This document shows, piece after piece, positions 1 through 10,900 of a stretch of 64,000 nt of DNA; position 1 is the first letter of the stretch; every line of letters begins with the position of its first letter. The notes beneath the pieces are model-generated. The model worked only from the letters and a program-made list of their open reading frames with translations, had not been told where the DNA came from and made no database searches. Location: NCBI GenBank assembly GCA_014058105.1, contig JACGCM010002205.1, positions 3,348,001 through 3,412,000 of the forward strand. The letters run 5' to 3'. Position numbers and translations under genes: made by a program. The DNA comes from Kingdonia uniflora (Eukaryota; Streptophyta; Magnoliopsida; Ranunculales; Circaeasteraceae).

Positions 1-110
1 GATGTCAGCTGCACTTCCTGTGTCGATGAGCATTGTGTGAAGGACAATGTTCTCAATCTTAATCATGATGACCAGAGGATCGGAATGAGGGAAACGGACG
101 TGTGACGTGT
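1..110 (-). pseudogene. Ty3/gypsy (Tat-type) protease, N-terminal part
   Basis: Read on the minus strand, this gives an open stretch with FPHSDPLVIMIKIENIVLH followed by MLIDTGSAADI. The DTGS is the catalytic aspartate motif of retroviral-type aspartic proteases, which cut the Gag-Pol polyprotein; the lead-in resembles FPHNDALVV of plant Tat-type Ty3/gypsy proteases. The window edge cuts it just after the active site, so reverse transcriptase and the rest of pol lie outside. It follows the gag at 170-1957 and belongs to the same minus-strand element. The motif is intact here, but the element as a whole has stops in gag. Confidence 0.75.
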
Positions 111-169
111 CATAATTGATGAAAGAAATGCCCTCAAGATGAGGGTGACGGCTGCATTCTGGCAGTAGG

Positions 170-1957
170 GTAGAAAATTTTTCCTGGTAAGAAAGTTTGT
201 AACATTCGCCGATGCGCTTTCGTTTGCTATGCGAACGACCACTGTCTATATTATTGACTTCGAGGAAATATGATCGGTAGATATGTACCACGGCTGGGTC
301 AGCAGTGGGGGTTGAGAGGGTTTGAAGGTAAGACCCATCGAGATAACTGGGAAGGTCGGTAACGTACTGGTGCAGACGTCCTGCTCGGAGGATGAGTTCG
401 AGAGAACGTTGGAGGGCGAAACATTTGTTCGTATGGTGACAATTGCATTTGTGATTGGCGCAATAAGGCTCCTTAGGTATGACTTCGATTGGGAGAGGGA
501 TGCACCATATGAGGTCTGCCTGAATGTACGGTATGAGGGTACTGAGGGGGACGGTGAGTGTAGGCAAGATAGGCTTCGATCGCTTCCTGCGAGCTTCAGC
601 ACTACTGTCGGTATAAGGGTGTTTGCGGCTCTCAGTCTCTTGTGAGATGGGAGCGATCAAGGGTAGTGGAGTGGGATGTGAATGCTGTAACGGTTTGTTA
701 AAGTGGGTAATATTCAAAGGTTGGGTATGTTTGCGGGATTATTGGAGTCTTTCGAGGTCGATATAACCGTTGACCTTCGAGAGCATCTCTTCGAGTGTTT
801 GGGGTTTATGGAGGACGAGGTGTTCTTTTACTCGACTATGATCAGGTAGAGTATTTGAATATGCGAGGATAGCATTTGTACAGTCGAGGTTCTCTATTTT
901 CCGTGACACGCCGAGGAATCGCTTTGTGAAGGCTTCGAGGGTCTCTGTGCTTGACTTTCTAAAATTAAATAATGCGTCAACTCTGACTTCTCTGTCTTTG
1001 TTGAAGCAAAACTGGGCGATGAAGAACAGCGTGAGTTGCTCGAAACTTCGTATCCAACCATTTGGGAGATTATGATACTATCGAAGTAGGTTTTCAGTGA
1101 GGCTAGTTGGGAAAAGTCAACATAACAGGTAGTCGGCAGTAGAGTAAAGGCTTAGTGAGTTTTTGAAATTCGAAAATGTAGGTTTTGGGGTCTGTGTTGC
1201 GATATTTACTGAGCTTGGGGGAACGGAAATTGGAGGGGGTATGTCGATGGTGAGTAGGGTGGCACAAATGAGATTGTTGAGGCGGCTCCATGAGTTTAAG
1301 GCTGGGCTTGCGCTGACGCGAATAGCGGGTTGTATCTTGTGGTCGAAGTCTTGTTGCGTGACAATATGCAGGAGGGGGAGATTGGTGATGTCGATGGTTG
1401 CAGGGTCGTATGTGTGGTATATATTCAGCACTGCGCTCCCCGATTCGGTCTCGAGTGGGACAACGCTCGCCGAGTCGGCCTTTGACAGGCCGAGGGTGTC
1501 TTGATGAATGGAGGGTAGAGTCAGAAGAGTCTTTTGTAGGGTGGATTCTGAGGTGGATAGAGCCAGTGGGGGGAATAGTAGGGGGAATACCTTCGGCACC
1601 GATGGGAGCTGGGGGTAACTCGAGGTTTGTTAAGGGTCCAAGGCGGGCGCGGGCAGATACGCGTGATTGATCCGACACCTTGGACTGACGGGCGGGTTCC
1701 AAGGGCTCTAACCTTTGAAGTTCTCGGACTGTGTTGCGTAGCTTATTGATTGCTCGATTCTGTCTATTTTTGTCATCTACTCGGCGATTCCGTTCGGTTT
1801 CCAATGTCTGGCAGTGGTTTTCTCATTCCTGGGTGAGTTGATGCTGATGGTGCTCTTCTACTTGAGCAATTTGCTGAGATAGTAAAATGACTTGAGCAGT
1901 GACTCCGTCAATAGAGCTTCCTGCCTGAGTTGAGTTGGCACGGTGGGAAGGGGCCAT
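170..1957 (-). pseudogene. Ty3/gypsy (Tat-type) gag, decayed
   Basis: Capsid/nucleocapsid ORF of a minus-strand LTR retrotransposon. The likely start is the ATG at 1957 (MAPSHRANST), 74 bases after the primer site. The first 44 codons end at a TGA near 1825, and the same frame then continues with a charged coiled-coil-like stretch. Around 1120-1250 the gag core is recognisable (NFRSPKLSKYRNTDPKTYIF, like FxSPKLEKYDGTTDP of plant gag). From about 1080 to 740 a shifted frame carries the end of the core, with LEEMLSKVNGYIDLERLQ-like sequence. At about 420-480 a zinc-knuckle-like C-terminus is seen (CANHKCNCHHTNKC, then LILRAGRLHQYV). At least one nonsense codon and several frameshifts make it non-functional. 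The same domain order occurs at 62470-63985 on the other strand. Confidence 0.75.
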
Positions 1958-2030
1958 TGAAAAGGAGCGGTAAATGGTAGGAAAGAAAGGAAGGTAACAA
2001 AGACGAGGTAATGATTGTGTGGGAAGCATA

Positions 2031-2040
2031 GACGGTGCCA
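2031..2040 (-). other. primer binding site of minus-strand LTR element
   Basis: On the minus strand TGGCACCGTC follows the LTR end after 2 nt. It resembles the TGGCGCCGTC start of the primer site in many plant Ty3/gypsy elements, with one change. The same 10 bases sit in the same place at 62401. Confidence 0.65.
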
Positions 2041-2332
2041 ATTGTAGGGGCCTGATCTTCGTTAAGAAACGAAGATGGCTCATACAATACGGAGGTCAAC
2101 CTCTCATCAAAGATGTATAAGTATATGGTCTAAAAAGAGACTAATTAGAGACAAATACTTGCGTAGAGGCCCGAATGTGACTCTCTACAACCTCTGATGA
2201 AGATTTTTAAACTGTGATTCTATTACTGATGAGTAATAATAAAGATCGAATATAGTTTGCAAGTGGTCGAAGGTAAAAAGCATAAGGTTTGGAGAGGATT
2301 TTTCTAACCTCCTCTTGGTTTCCCCTCTCTCT

Positions 2333-2340
2333 TATTTATA
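2333..2340 (-). promoter_or_regulatory. LTR TATA box
   Basis: TATAAATA on the minus strand, about 400 bp from the LTR start and 290 bp before the LTR end. This is a normal position for the U3 core promoter of a plant LTR. Confidence 0.55.
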
Positions 2341-2518
2341 GAGACATGGCTGAGTCACCAAAAGTGGGCCAGATTACATGATTACTGTCCGGGTTTTCCA
2401 GCGGCGGCATTTATTACAGACATCCCCGTCACTGTGGCTGAGAGACCAATTAATGTGCCGTCCTATCCATTTGAGCTGACTGCTAGTCTCATCACACTTC
2501 TGTTATTCAAACATTCAG

Positions 2519-2610
2519 TCGAAGGGTATCTGCTATTATGTGTTAATCTGTTCTCGAAGGTTTATCTGCTATTATGTGCTGATCCGTTCTTGAAGGTTTA
2601 TCTGTTGTCG
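2519..2610. repeat. 35-36-bp tandem repeat inside LTR
   Basis: Units start at 2519, 2554 and 2590, each with TCGAAGG-TTATCTGCTATTA-like sequence. The third unit is partial. Short tandem U3 repeats of this kind are common in plant LTRs and may carry enhancer activity (inference). Confidence 0.7.
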
Positions 2611-3566
2611 AGGCTTCGACGACAAGAGTTCCTTGAGGGGCTTGATTCTGAGTCGAAATAGTCTTCAATATGTTCGAGTAGGATACGAAGTGGACTTCGA
2701 GTGGGGAGGTCGAAGGCTGCGAGTAGGCTACCACAACATTGCCAATGGTTTTTCTTATAGAGTATTTTAATTTCTTCTATCTTGAATTTGATTTCTTACG
2801 AGTGGTTTCTATCACTAAATCAGTTAAGTAACCTTTGGAGAGAGAGATACGAAACTTTATACTCTCTCTTAGGGGAGGACACAACGGTTCTTGAACGCAC
2901 GTGCCAGCTGCCCTCAATTTTTTAAAGGAGGCATCTTTTCCCATCTGCCACTCATTACCATCGTCTCCATTGGTGAACCACACCCTATCATTATTACTTC
3001 TTCTTAAACCAACCATTAAAATAGTACCTTGCACTTCCTCTTTCTCAAGACACAGTACATATCATACAGTTCGCACACTTACTCACCTCTCCCACTCTCA
3101 GAATGATACTCACATGACATCTAATTCTTGCCCATTTTTATAGATATTTCAATGAGATATTCATATAAGATAACAATATTTAAAATTTTAATTTACGAAC
3201 TGGATATTTTGGATAAACAACTGTCATAATCAACTATCATACGTGTTCAACATTTGACATAAAAGATGTTATCAAAGCAAGTCTACATACTACAGTTTGA
3301 GGCATAGTCATTCATATAGATTGCAAAAATATACGAGTTACAAAATCCGATTGCAACAGGGAAATTCTTTTATTTAGAACAATCTAGCCAAATTTTGACC
3401 TTCTAACATGAGCAACTACATTCACATATAGTTACATTTAAAATAGTCATGGTGATCAGGTTTACCACAAGAGATTATTTCCCCACCGGCTACTCTCTTA
3501 CCCCCTTCTGCAAGCTTATCAATGTGATTTCCCTTACTACACTTTATCGAGTTCCTACATCAAGGA

Positions 3567-3770
3567 TCAAATTTTGGAAGACATCGCATAAGAAGTGACA
3601 GTCCAGCTCCGCGTGAATTTCCCCCATGTTAAGACCATCCAACTGTAACGGCCACTCATGTAACACCGTATCATATTGTAGCTGAAATACTTCTCACGTG
3701 TTTTATCCACTTTGATAGCTAGTCTTCCCTCTGATGTGTGTCGTCGGTATTGGGAACATGTCTTCACCAT
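3567..3770 (-). pseudogene. small antisense ORF of Tat-type element (SEGRLAIKV family)
   Basis: No known function. It starts MVKTCSQYRRHTSEGRLAIK. It is homologous to the ORF at 43667-43900, which starts MTRSQIARHASEGRLAIK. A frameshift near 3690 moves the homologous continuation (LQLDGL, aligning with IQFDGL of the other copy) into another frame, so this copy is broken. It lies antisense to the plus-strand element whose 3' LTR ends at 5325, as its homologue does relative to the LTR ending at 45984. Conservation of place and sequence in two element copies suggests it is part of the element and not chance. Confidence 0.5.
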
Positions 3771-4391
3771 GATAGCTGCAATTACAGCAAAAAGGAAGAT
3801 TCATACAGGGATGCAATATTATCTGTGAAAGTCAACACATATTTTCCATACATAGAATCCCAAGAATACGGAGAAAGAATAGGCAATTCATATGGCACAA
3901 TTATTCAATAAGGCAAATACAGTTCAAGTGAATTTCTCAGACATCAAGTTTTGTTTACGAACTACATATTCTCATGAAGGAAACATATTTTCAACCGTTC
4001 ACAAAGACAAGAGTAACTCATGCCAGCCCAAAAGTTTGATCCTATCAATAATAGTGTGTGGCAATCAATTCGAAGAAATGGGATATAGACTACGCAATTA
4101 AACTACTGAAGACAAAGAAATAAGATATAAATTTTACTTAAAATAGTATGGGCTACAAATACGCATTTCAACTTATTTATAGATTATACAACCGCACTCG
4201 CGAGGACGTTTCTGATCCACGGCAGCTACAATGTCTTCATCATCCACGATACTCTCTGCCATACCACAGTGATAATCCTTACGGTCCGCCTCCACCAGAA
4301 TTACATAGCGAACTGGTAGAGCCAAAAATAATCTTTGCTTGTTTCTTCCACTTAACACAGGTTAAACCATAATAAGTAGGCTCTACTGGTA

Positions 4392-4508
4392 TCAGTGTTG
4401 GGTCAACAAGTGCCTCTTGGCCAAATTAACGAGTTTTAGCTCCGCAAGATTTTCCAGAACGCGAGGTTCCCGCTCCTCACAACGAGTATGGGCCCGTGTT
4501 TTCACCAT
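4392..4508 (-). pseudogene. short antisense ORF starting MVKTRAH, next to LTR
   Basis: A 38-codon ORF on the minus strand (MVKTRAHTRCEEREPRVLEN...) ends at a TGA. Its position between the LTR and the SEGRLAIKV ORF is the same as that of the 44821-45072 ORF (MVTMRRQVYEARVLVEVQ) in the other element. Resemblance between the two is limited to the first 20 or so residues. It could be the first exon of a longer antisense transcript or a relic. No function is proposed. Confidence 0.3.
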
Positions 4509-4984
4509 TGTCTTGTAAAGTTCTTTCAAAAGAAAGAGATGATATGTACAGGAGTTAAATATTCCAAATAGAAGCGAGCATATTTATAGAATGGTTAAAC
4601 ACAGTGCAAATTCCAACGATCAAGATGAATATAATTAATGCGTTTGGGAAACCTAAGAGTCAAAGCTAATAGGTGATCCTTAAGGTCCCGCATTAAAGAA
4701 CCATAACAAACTTTAGCAAATTAAAGGATGCAACATTGACTAAAAAGAATCTCAATCAAGCTTCTCAACCAAAACCGCTCATGCTGCTAGTTAAAAGGAG
4801 ACGATTGTAAGGACTTACTCCCAGCTTTGAACTCCTCTGCTAAGATCGGCCGTTAAAGAAGTGACTTGACCTCATAATCACAAGACAGCGTGTTATAGTG
4901 GTGGCTCATTAAAGAAGTCGTTGCAAGAAAGAGGAATCATTCATACCATTATGCAACTATTACCAAAATGCCACAGAACTATTA

Positions 4985-5325
4985 TTGTAACGTCCTTCAT
5001 CAAGAGAACACAATGGTCAGTAAACTGGTTAATTGAGGAGACCTATAAAGAGGAAAGAGGGAGGATAGATTAGGGATAGATTTTTCTATCCAGAAGTTCT
5101 AAACAACACAACCCAAAATACTCACTGTAATAAGTAGTCACTTAATTAATAGAATCACTGTTTCTAAATCTTCAAGAGAGGCCATGACTTTTACCTATTC
5201 AAAGGTTTCCATACTAGATATTATTTTCATTTGTGGTTACTTGTTTATCATCTAGTATTATGCTCATTTGTGGTTACTTGTTTTGCATTTGGTATCGTAT
5301 GTGAGAACTGACATAGTTAGCCATA
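4985..5325 (+). repeat. 3' LTR segment of Tat-type element
   Basis: The segment starts TGTAACGTCCTTCAT and aligns with the LTR at 62066-62398 (TGTAACGTTCACCAT). Shared landmarks are a TATA box near 5044 (CCTATAAAGAGGA), a polyadenylation-like TGTAATAAG near 5128, AAGAGAGG-C-TG then CCTATTCAAAGGTTT near 5174-5208, and an end at GTTAGCCATA. No primer site follows, which fits a 3' LTR. The true 5' boundary of the LTR is further upstream and not determined. Confidence 0.6.
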
Positions 5326-5557
5326 ATTTTCAATTTTAATAGTACTAAACAAATTTGTGAGAGTACGTCGAACCCTAGTCAAACAAACCAAATTTTGTAA
5401 AAGGAGGGTTTGGGATCAAATTAACTGGTAGACCTGCGCATTACGCTCAGCTCTAAAATAAAAAGAAGAACAGCTTTAAAGCAGTAATTAGCGGAAGTAA
5501 AAAAGGCTTTGACGGTGCTACAGGGGCAAACATGAAGTAACTCAGAAGAGCAAAGAA
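5326..5557. other. junction between LTR and chromovirus-like pol
   Basis: I see no gene here. It may hold the decayed 3' end of the chromovirus gag (short lysine-rich stretches), but no motif is clear enough to call. Confidence 0.3.
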
Positions 5558-8500
5558 ATGCAGTCGGCTATATCAAGAATTTTAGCTCATGAGAACAAGG
5601 GAGAGTCCATGGGAAATGAGTTTTCGTCCAAGGGGAATTATTATAGTCATTGTAAGGCGAGCATTGATCCAGGTAGTCAAAAGAATTTGATTTATGAAGT
5701 ATTGGTGAAGAAGATGGGTTTCAATACTACGGTTTATCCTAAGTCGTATGGTTTGGGGTGGATTCATAAAGACACAAAGTTGAAGATTATGAAGTAGTGT
5801 ATTTTTAAGTTTGTGTTTACTGAAATGTTTTTTGAAGAGGTGATGAGTGAGGTGGTTCCTTTTGATATGTGTCAGGTCATTTTTGATATGCTTATCTTTA
5901 AAACTGAGATACAATTCATTACCGTAGATCCCATAAGTATCATCTTGTGAAGGAGGGAAAGGTCTTCCATATCAATACTTGTAAGGAGCATGTTACAACA
6001 AAAAATTTAGTAACATCGACTCAGGTGAAGAGGTTGGTTAATGTAATCAACAAGTTTGTGTTATTGTTGGTATGACCTGTTCAAGAGGGTACGTCGGTTA
6101 AAGTATTGTTTACTTTGATAATGTTTCCTAAGCAACACATTGAAATGGGGAAGTTCCAAACAGAGTATAAATACTTGTATCATGAAGTAGAAGGATGCCA
6201 GGTAAGAGAGATGTGAAGTATGATATCACCTTGGTAAGTGGTGAGCCACTACCCAATATTGGGTTGTATTAGACTTTTGTGACTTAATCTGAGAAGATAA
6301 AGAAGCATGTACAGAAACTCCTGGAGCAAGGAGTTATTTATCCAAAGTTGCTGACCTTGTGGTATATCGGTATTATTGGCATTAAAAAAGAATGGAACTT
6401 GGAGAATGTGTACAGATTATCGGGCCCTGAACAAGATTATTGTGAAAAATCGTTATCCGCTTCTACGAATTGATTATATTTTGGATAAGTTACAGAAGGC
6501 TTAGTATTTAACCATATTGGATCTTAATCGGGTTACCATCAAGTTAGAATTCGGGAAGAAGATACATGGAAGACAACTTTTATGACCGAACATGGACTCT
6601 TCGAATGGTTGATGATATGCCTTTTGGGCTATGCAACGCTCGAACAGCATTTATGTTATTGATGAATGAGGTACTTCGTACTTTTATTAATGATTTTATG
6701 ATTGTCTATTTCGATGATATATTGATATATAATCAGACATGGGAGAAACACCTCGTAAATATACGTAAAGTATTGGAAACATTGAGATCACAACAACTTT
6801 TTCTCAATGAGAAGAAATATGAGTTTGGGAAGAAGAACCTAGTGTAGTTGGGATTCATTATTGGTAGAGGTGAACTTAAGGTATATCCAGATAAGGTTTT
6901 GGTTATTACTAATTAGTCTAGACCTCATTCAGTGACGGAAGTACAAAGTTTTATGGGTCCCTGTCAGTATTTATGAAATTTTATTCGACATTTTTCGCAA
7001 ATTTTAACACCTTTACATTCCTTGACAAAGGCAGGTGTAAAGTTTGTATGGGAATATCACCATGAGAAAACCTTTACTAAAGTAAAAGATTTTGAAAGTA
7101 CCAGTGTTAGCATTATCAAATTTGCAGTGCACTTTCTTGGTAGAAACATATACGTTAGACTATTCATTAGGGGCAATTTTATGGCAGGATGAGAATCCAA
7201 TTGTCTGCCATTCTGAGATGCTTATAAAATTTTCATATTACATCAATCAGTGAAGTATTGATAGAGCTACTTATTAGTGAAGGAAGTTGTGGTATATTTT
7301 GATCACATGCCGTTATAGTTTATATCTACACAGTCAAAGTTAAAGTAAGCTCGCCAGATAAAGTTGATGTTATATCTACAATAATTCACCTTGATTATCA
7401 AGTATAAGAAGGTAGTGGACAACAAAATGGCTGATATGTTATCTCGACCTCCATTACCAACTATTTTTATTTTGTTGGTAGCTATATAAATACAGCCTCT
7501 TGTTTTGTTTGAGTATGTTGCAGGGTATGACGATGACAAAGAGCTCAGTGTCCAGAAGTTGTTGTAAGGCAAGATATGTGAGTATAAATTATATGATGGT
7601 TTTATTTACAAGGGAACTCTACTATGTATTCCTGAGGATGGAGACCATTTACATTGGATTATAGAGGCTCATTATTCCTGGGTTACAAGTCATTTTGAGG
7701 TGGAGAAGACCCTTTTGAATTTGTGGTGTTATGTCTATTGGCCAAAGATGTAGGTGAATGTTGCTCGTGCAGTTCATGCTTACATTCTACGCAACACATC
7801 AAAATCTTTCAATCGTAAGCTGAGACTATATATACTTGCCATTACCAGTACCTAACCGACCTTGGGAGTGCATATCGTTGGATTTTATAGGTGGTTTACT
7901 CATGACAAAGTATAGGAATGATTATTTGTTTATGGTTGTAGATCGATTGAGTGCGATTACTTTTTAAAGACATTTAGAGGTATTTTAGGCTCCCTTCTTC
8001 TATTATTTTTGATAGGGATAACCACTTTTAGGGGCATTTTTGGAGATCGCTATGGGGGATGATGGGCACTAAGTTGAAGAAGAGTAACACATTTTATCCA
8101 TAGAATAATGGGGAAACAAAGGTAGTCAACCACACTTTAGTTTATTTATTACGAGGATTCTATTCTAAGCATTATAAGACTTGGAATGAGAGTTTGCCAT
8201 ATCTTCAGTTTGCTTTTAACTAGGTGATTCATGGTTCTACTTTGAAGTCTCTATTTGAAGATTGTCTTGTGTACTTGCCTTAAAGCCCCTTCGATTTGGA
8301 CTTTAGTCCTGGTGATAAGATGGTATCAGGGATGGATGAAGATGAACAAGTTAAAGCTTAACGTCTTAATGAGAAGATAAATAAGGTTTATGAGGCGGCT
8401 GAAGAACAATTGAAGAGGAGTCAAGTGAAGTATAAGGCTTAACATGATAAATATTGCGTTGAAAGTACTATTTAAGTGGACGATCTTGTTTGGTAGCATT

Positions 8501-8930
8501 TGGGTAAGGACTGGCTAAAGGAAGAGGCTGAAAAGGCTCAAGCCTATCCGTTATGGTCTATTTACTATACTAAAAAATATTGGTGACAACACATTCCAAT
8601 GATTTACCATCATTTATAAAGATGTATTCGTTGATTAATGTCAAACATTAGAAACTCTTTTAGTCATCTCTTTTAGGTGAGCACTCTACAATCGATACTC
8701 GCCTACCATCAATTAATGACTTATGGATTGAAAAAGAAGATCTATTATACAAGGATAGTATTTTAGAGAGGAAGGTTACTGCTACAAGACGGGGAAGTAT
8801 CGAGACGTTCAGATTTAGGAAGAAAGGTCAACTACCCTGCAAGTTAAAATGGTATAATCGAGAAATGGGCACGACTACTTTTCCTCATCTCGAATTTTAG
8901 CTTAAGCAGGAGCTCAAAGTTCCTAGGGGG
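5558..8930 (+). pseudogene. Ty3/gypsy chromovirus-like pol, heavily decayed
   Basis: Domains in order: a protease-like segment (5640-5930; ASIDPGSQKNLI holds the aspartate motif), reverse transcriptase (about 6300-7000) with MPFGLCNA and the catalytic YFDDILIY at about 6707-6727, RNase H (about 7060-7450), an integrase zinc region (7640-7760), an integrase core beginning SLDFIGGLLMTK-like near 7875, and an integrase C-terminus (8280-8650; AAEEQLKRSQVKYKA then VDDLVW). A chromodomain-like tail follows (8740-8900; KGQLPCKLKWY). The order PR-RT-RH-INT-chromodomain is that of Ty3/gypsy chromoviruses. Dozens of stop codons and frameshifts are present; the longest open piece is 6566-6847. Gag and the 5' LTR are missing. 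Confidence 0.8.
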
Positions 8931-8934
8931 GGCA

Positions 8935-8942
8935 TGATCCTG
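8935..8942 (+). other. polypurine tract
   Basis: AGGGGGGG directly precedes CA then TGATCC, where an LTR would start. It lies just after the chromodomain-like C-terminus, the expected place for the plus-strand priming tract. Confidence 0.55.
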
Positions 8943-8944
8943 GT

Positions 8945-9600
8945 GGATCTAAACATTAAACCTCTTCAAAGATGTTAATTCGTATGAACAAGCCTTGGAG
9001 CCAATGGAATGAGATGGTAGCAAATTCAAGCCAAGGTCCTATTAATGATTCTAGGTAAATTTGCTAAGGTCGTTTGAGCGAGCCTTGGAACTGTTTGAAT
9101 GAGTCGAAGACAAGAAAAAGCAATCCTTCTACCACAATTTTTAGGCTTATTTAGGAAGTCGTTCGAATGAGATTTGAAGTCGTACGAATGACTCTGGGTT
9201 CCAGAAGACTAGACTTGCTATCTTAGTTTTTAGGCTTAATAAAGGAAGTCGTTTGAATGTCTTATGGGTCTGTTCAAACGACAATCACGAATACTTATAA
9301 ATTATGTCATTTTAAGGGTAATTTTGTCCTATATTATAACTACGAAACTTGTAACCTACTAAAGAGGGCAAGGCTAGGCAATATGATGGGAGATCCTAGT
9401 CGTAATCTAGAACTTAGGGTTTGAGATGTAATTTATTGCAATTAGTTAAATTGAGCAATAGAAGTTCCTACTGGGAAATTATCTTGCCAAATCGTTTGTT
9501 CTTTGTTTATTTTTCTTTCAAAGTTAGTCTTTAATTCAATTGTGGATTATTAAGACTAAAAAGTCTTTAATTCAATTATGGATTATTAAGACTTAAATAA
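8945..9600 (+). repeat. probable 3' LTR of the chromovirus-like element
   Basis: It begins TGATCC after the polypurine tract. It holds several copies of a short motif GTCGTTCGAATGA and variants (near 9063, 9162, 9177, 9247 and inverted near 9279), which is typical U3-type repetition. The 3' end could not be fixed because no second LTR is present to compare with. Confidence 0.4.
9527..9598. repeat. 36-bp tandem duplication
   Basis: Two near-identical units, 9527-9562 and 9563-9598, each starting GTCTTTAATTCAATT. They differ at two or three positions. Confidence 0.85.
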
Positions 9601-10900
9601 TGAAACTGGTCATTCCCGAGTTTTAGAGTATTCTCCATATTTAGAAAGTTATTATGGGATATATTTGAAAACGAGTTTTACGAAATGGGGTTTCGTGGAA
9701 TCATTTGCTACAAAGAAGATTAATCATGACAATTTTTTTTCCTGACTGTAGTCTCTGATGGTAAACCACATAAATTCACAAGAATTCCTAGAGCTATAGA
9801 ATATGGGTATTTTGATTATGAGTATGGAGAAATGAATTTAAAAAAAATGTGTTTTGGAGAATCAATGTAGGAGTTGTTTTAAGAAATACTAGGTACTTGA
9901 GAAAATCCTGGAAGTTCAGTTCATTGTAACCTTTTAACTTGTACTAAAACATGATTCCACCTTGTGACTATGATTTGCTAATGATTCAAGATCATCCAAA
10001 ATTAAGTATTTGGGAGTTGAAGAAATTATTAAAATCAAATATTAAAGAATCCCTAAAACCCCAATATGAAACCATGAAAGTTGAAGAAACCCTTGAATCG
10101 TTGAAGAGATCGGAAGAAGCATCGATGAGAGAGATAGAGAGGGAGAGAGAGAGAGAGAGATAGAGAGAGAATTGGACATAGAGGGAAGATTGAGAAATAA
10201 AAATAAAAATCTAGATAGGATTACTATTTTACCCCTATACATTACTCTCTTTAACTTATGTTAGAGGGTCATTTTTGCCAGTTAGTAAGTATACTCAGCA
10301 GGAAGGACAGCAGACATCACGTTGACACTACTCTCATTTTCTCACCAATATCTATTATAGATCAGACCTCCTTACACGGGTCTGATAAATGGCATATACA
10401 ATGACTAATCACCCAAAAATATTTCCCAAAATATATACCCATCTTACACTGATTAAAGTATAATTCTAAATAAAGGATGTTTTGCTACTATGGAATACGT
10501 GATGGCATGATCCTCTTTATCACTAAAAGAATTGAATGATTAACAACATTCAAAAAATGTAATTGAAGTTGCAATATATACCTAAAAATAATTTTCTTCA
10601 CTCATGAGAGAAATTAAAAGAAATAAATATTAATACTGACCTTCCACATCCGACGAAACCACATAACATGAAAATCCAAAGATTCCCAAATTTTCCACAA
10701 ACGGAGCATGTATGATTCTGTAATCTCTTCAAATAGAACTCACAAATATGAAAGTATAATCATCATGTGGAAAACATGTAAACTGAAAGTTTCAAATATA
10801 GCGTAATCATAAATATTATTTAGAAATGAAATAACTAGATTACCTCATCCAAAGTCACATTAAAGTTTGAAATAGGGGACTGAGATTGTTAGAGCTCCAT
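9601..10900. other. no gene seen; holds a (GA)n run
   Basis: AT-rich sequence with only short chance ORFs. The stretch 9951-10163 is open but runs into a (GA)n microsatellite and shows no domain. I see no recognisable coding or transposon motif. Confidence 0.4.
10126..10171. repeat. (GA)n microsatellite
   Basis: Imperfect GAGA repeat with ATAGA interruptions. Read on the minus strand it would be a CT-rich tract. Confidence 0.9.

Larger units (their letters stand above)
2043..2738 (-). repeat. 5' LTR of the minus-strand Ty3/gypsy element
   Basis: On the minus strand it begins TGTTGTGG (2738) and ends CCCCTACA (2043), the TG...CA ends of an LTR, and is followed by the primer site and gag. It is 696 bp long. 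It holds a TATA box at 2333-2340 and, downstream, a stretch (AATAGAATCAC, then AAATCTTCA-AGAGG) shared with the LTR at 5150, so the two families are related. Inside are 35-36-bp tandem units (2519-2610) and a perfect 9-bp inverted repeat with a 4-nt loop (2055-2076). The partner LTR is outside the window. Confidence 0.7.
2739..4984 (+). mobile_element. 3' internal region of a plus-strand Tat-type element
   Basis: Non-coding on the plus strand. Around 2900-2930 it matches the stretch near 43145-43170 (CACGTGCC-AGCTGCCCTCAATTTTT against CACACGAGCC-GTCCTCAGTTTTT). It carries the same two antisense ORFs in the same order before an LTR. It is therefore the 3' end of a second copy of the element seen at 36095-45984. 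The left edge is the minus-strand LTR at 2738, which looks inserted into it. Confidence 0.5.

Noticed and set aside
1163..1670. plus-strand ORFs over the first gag
   Set aside because: They are antisense shadows of the gag on the minus strand; the motifs are all on the minus strand.
9951..10163. 70-codon ORF ending in Glu-Arg repeats
   Set aside because: The tail is the (GA)n microsatellite and the rest has no domain.
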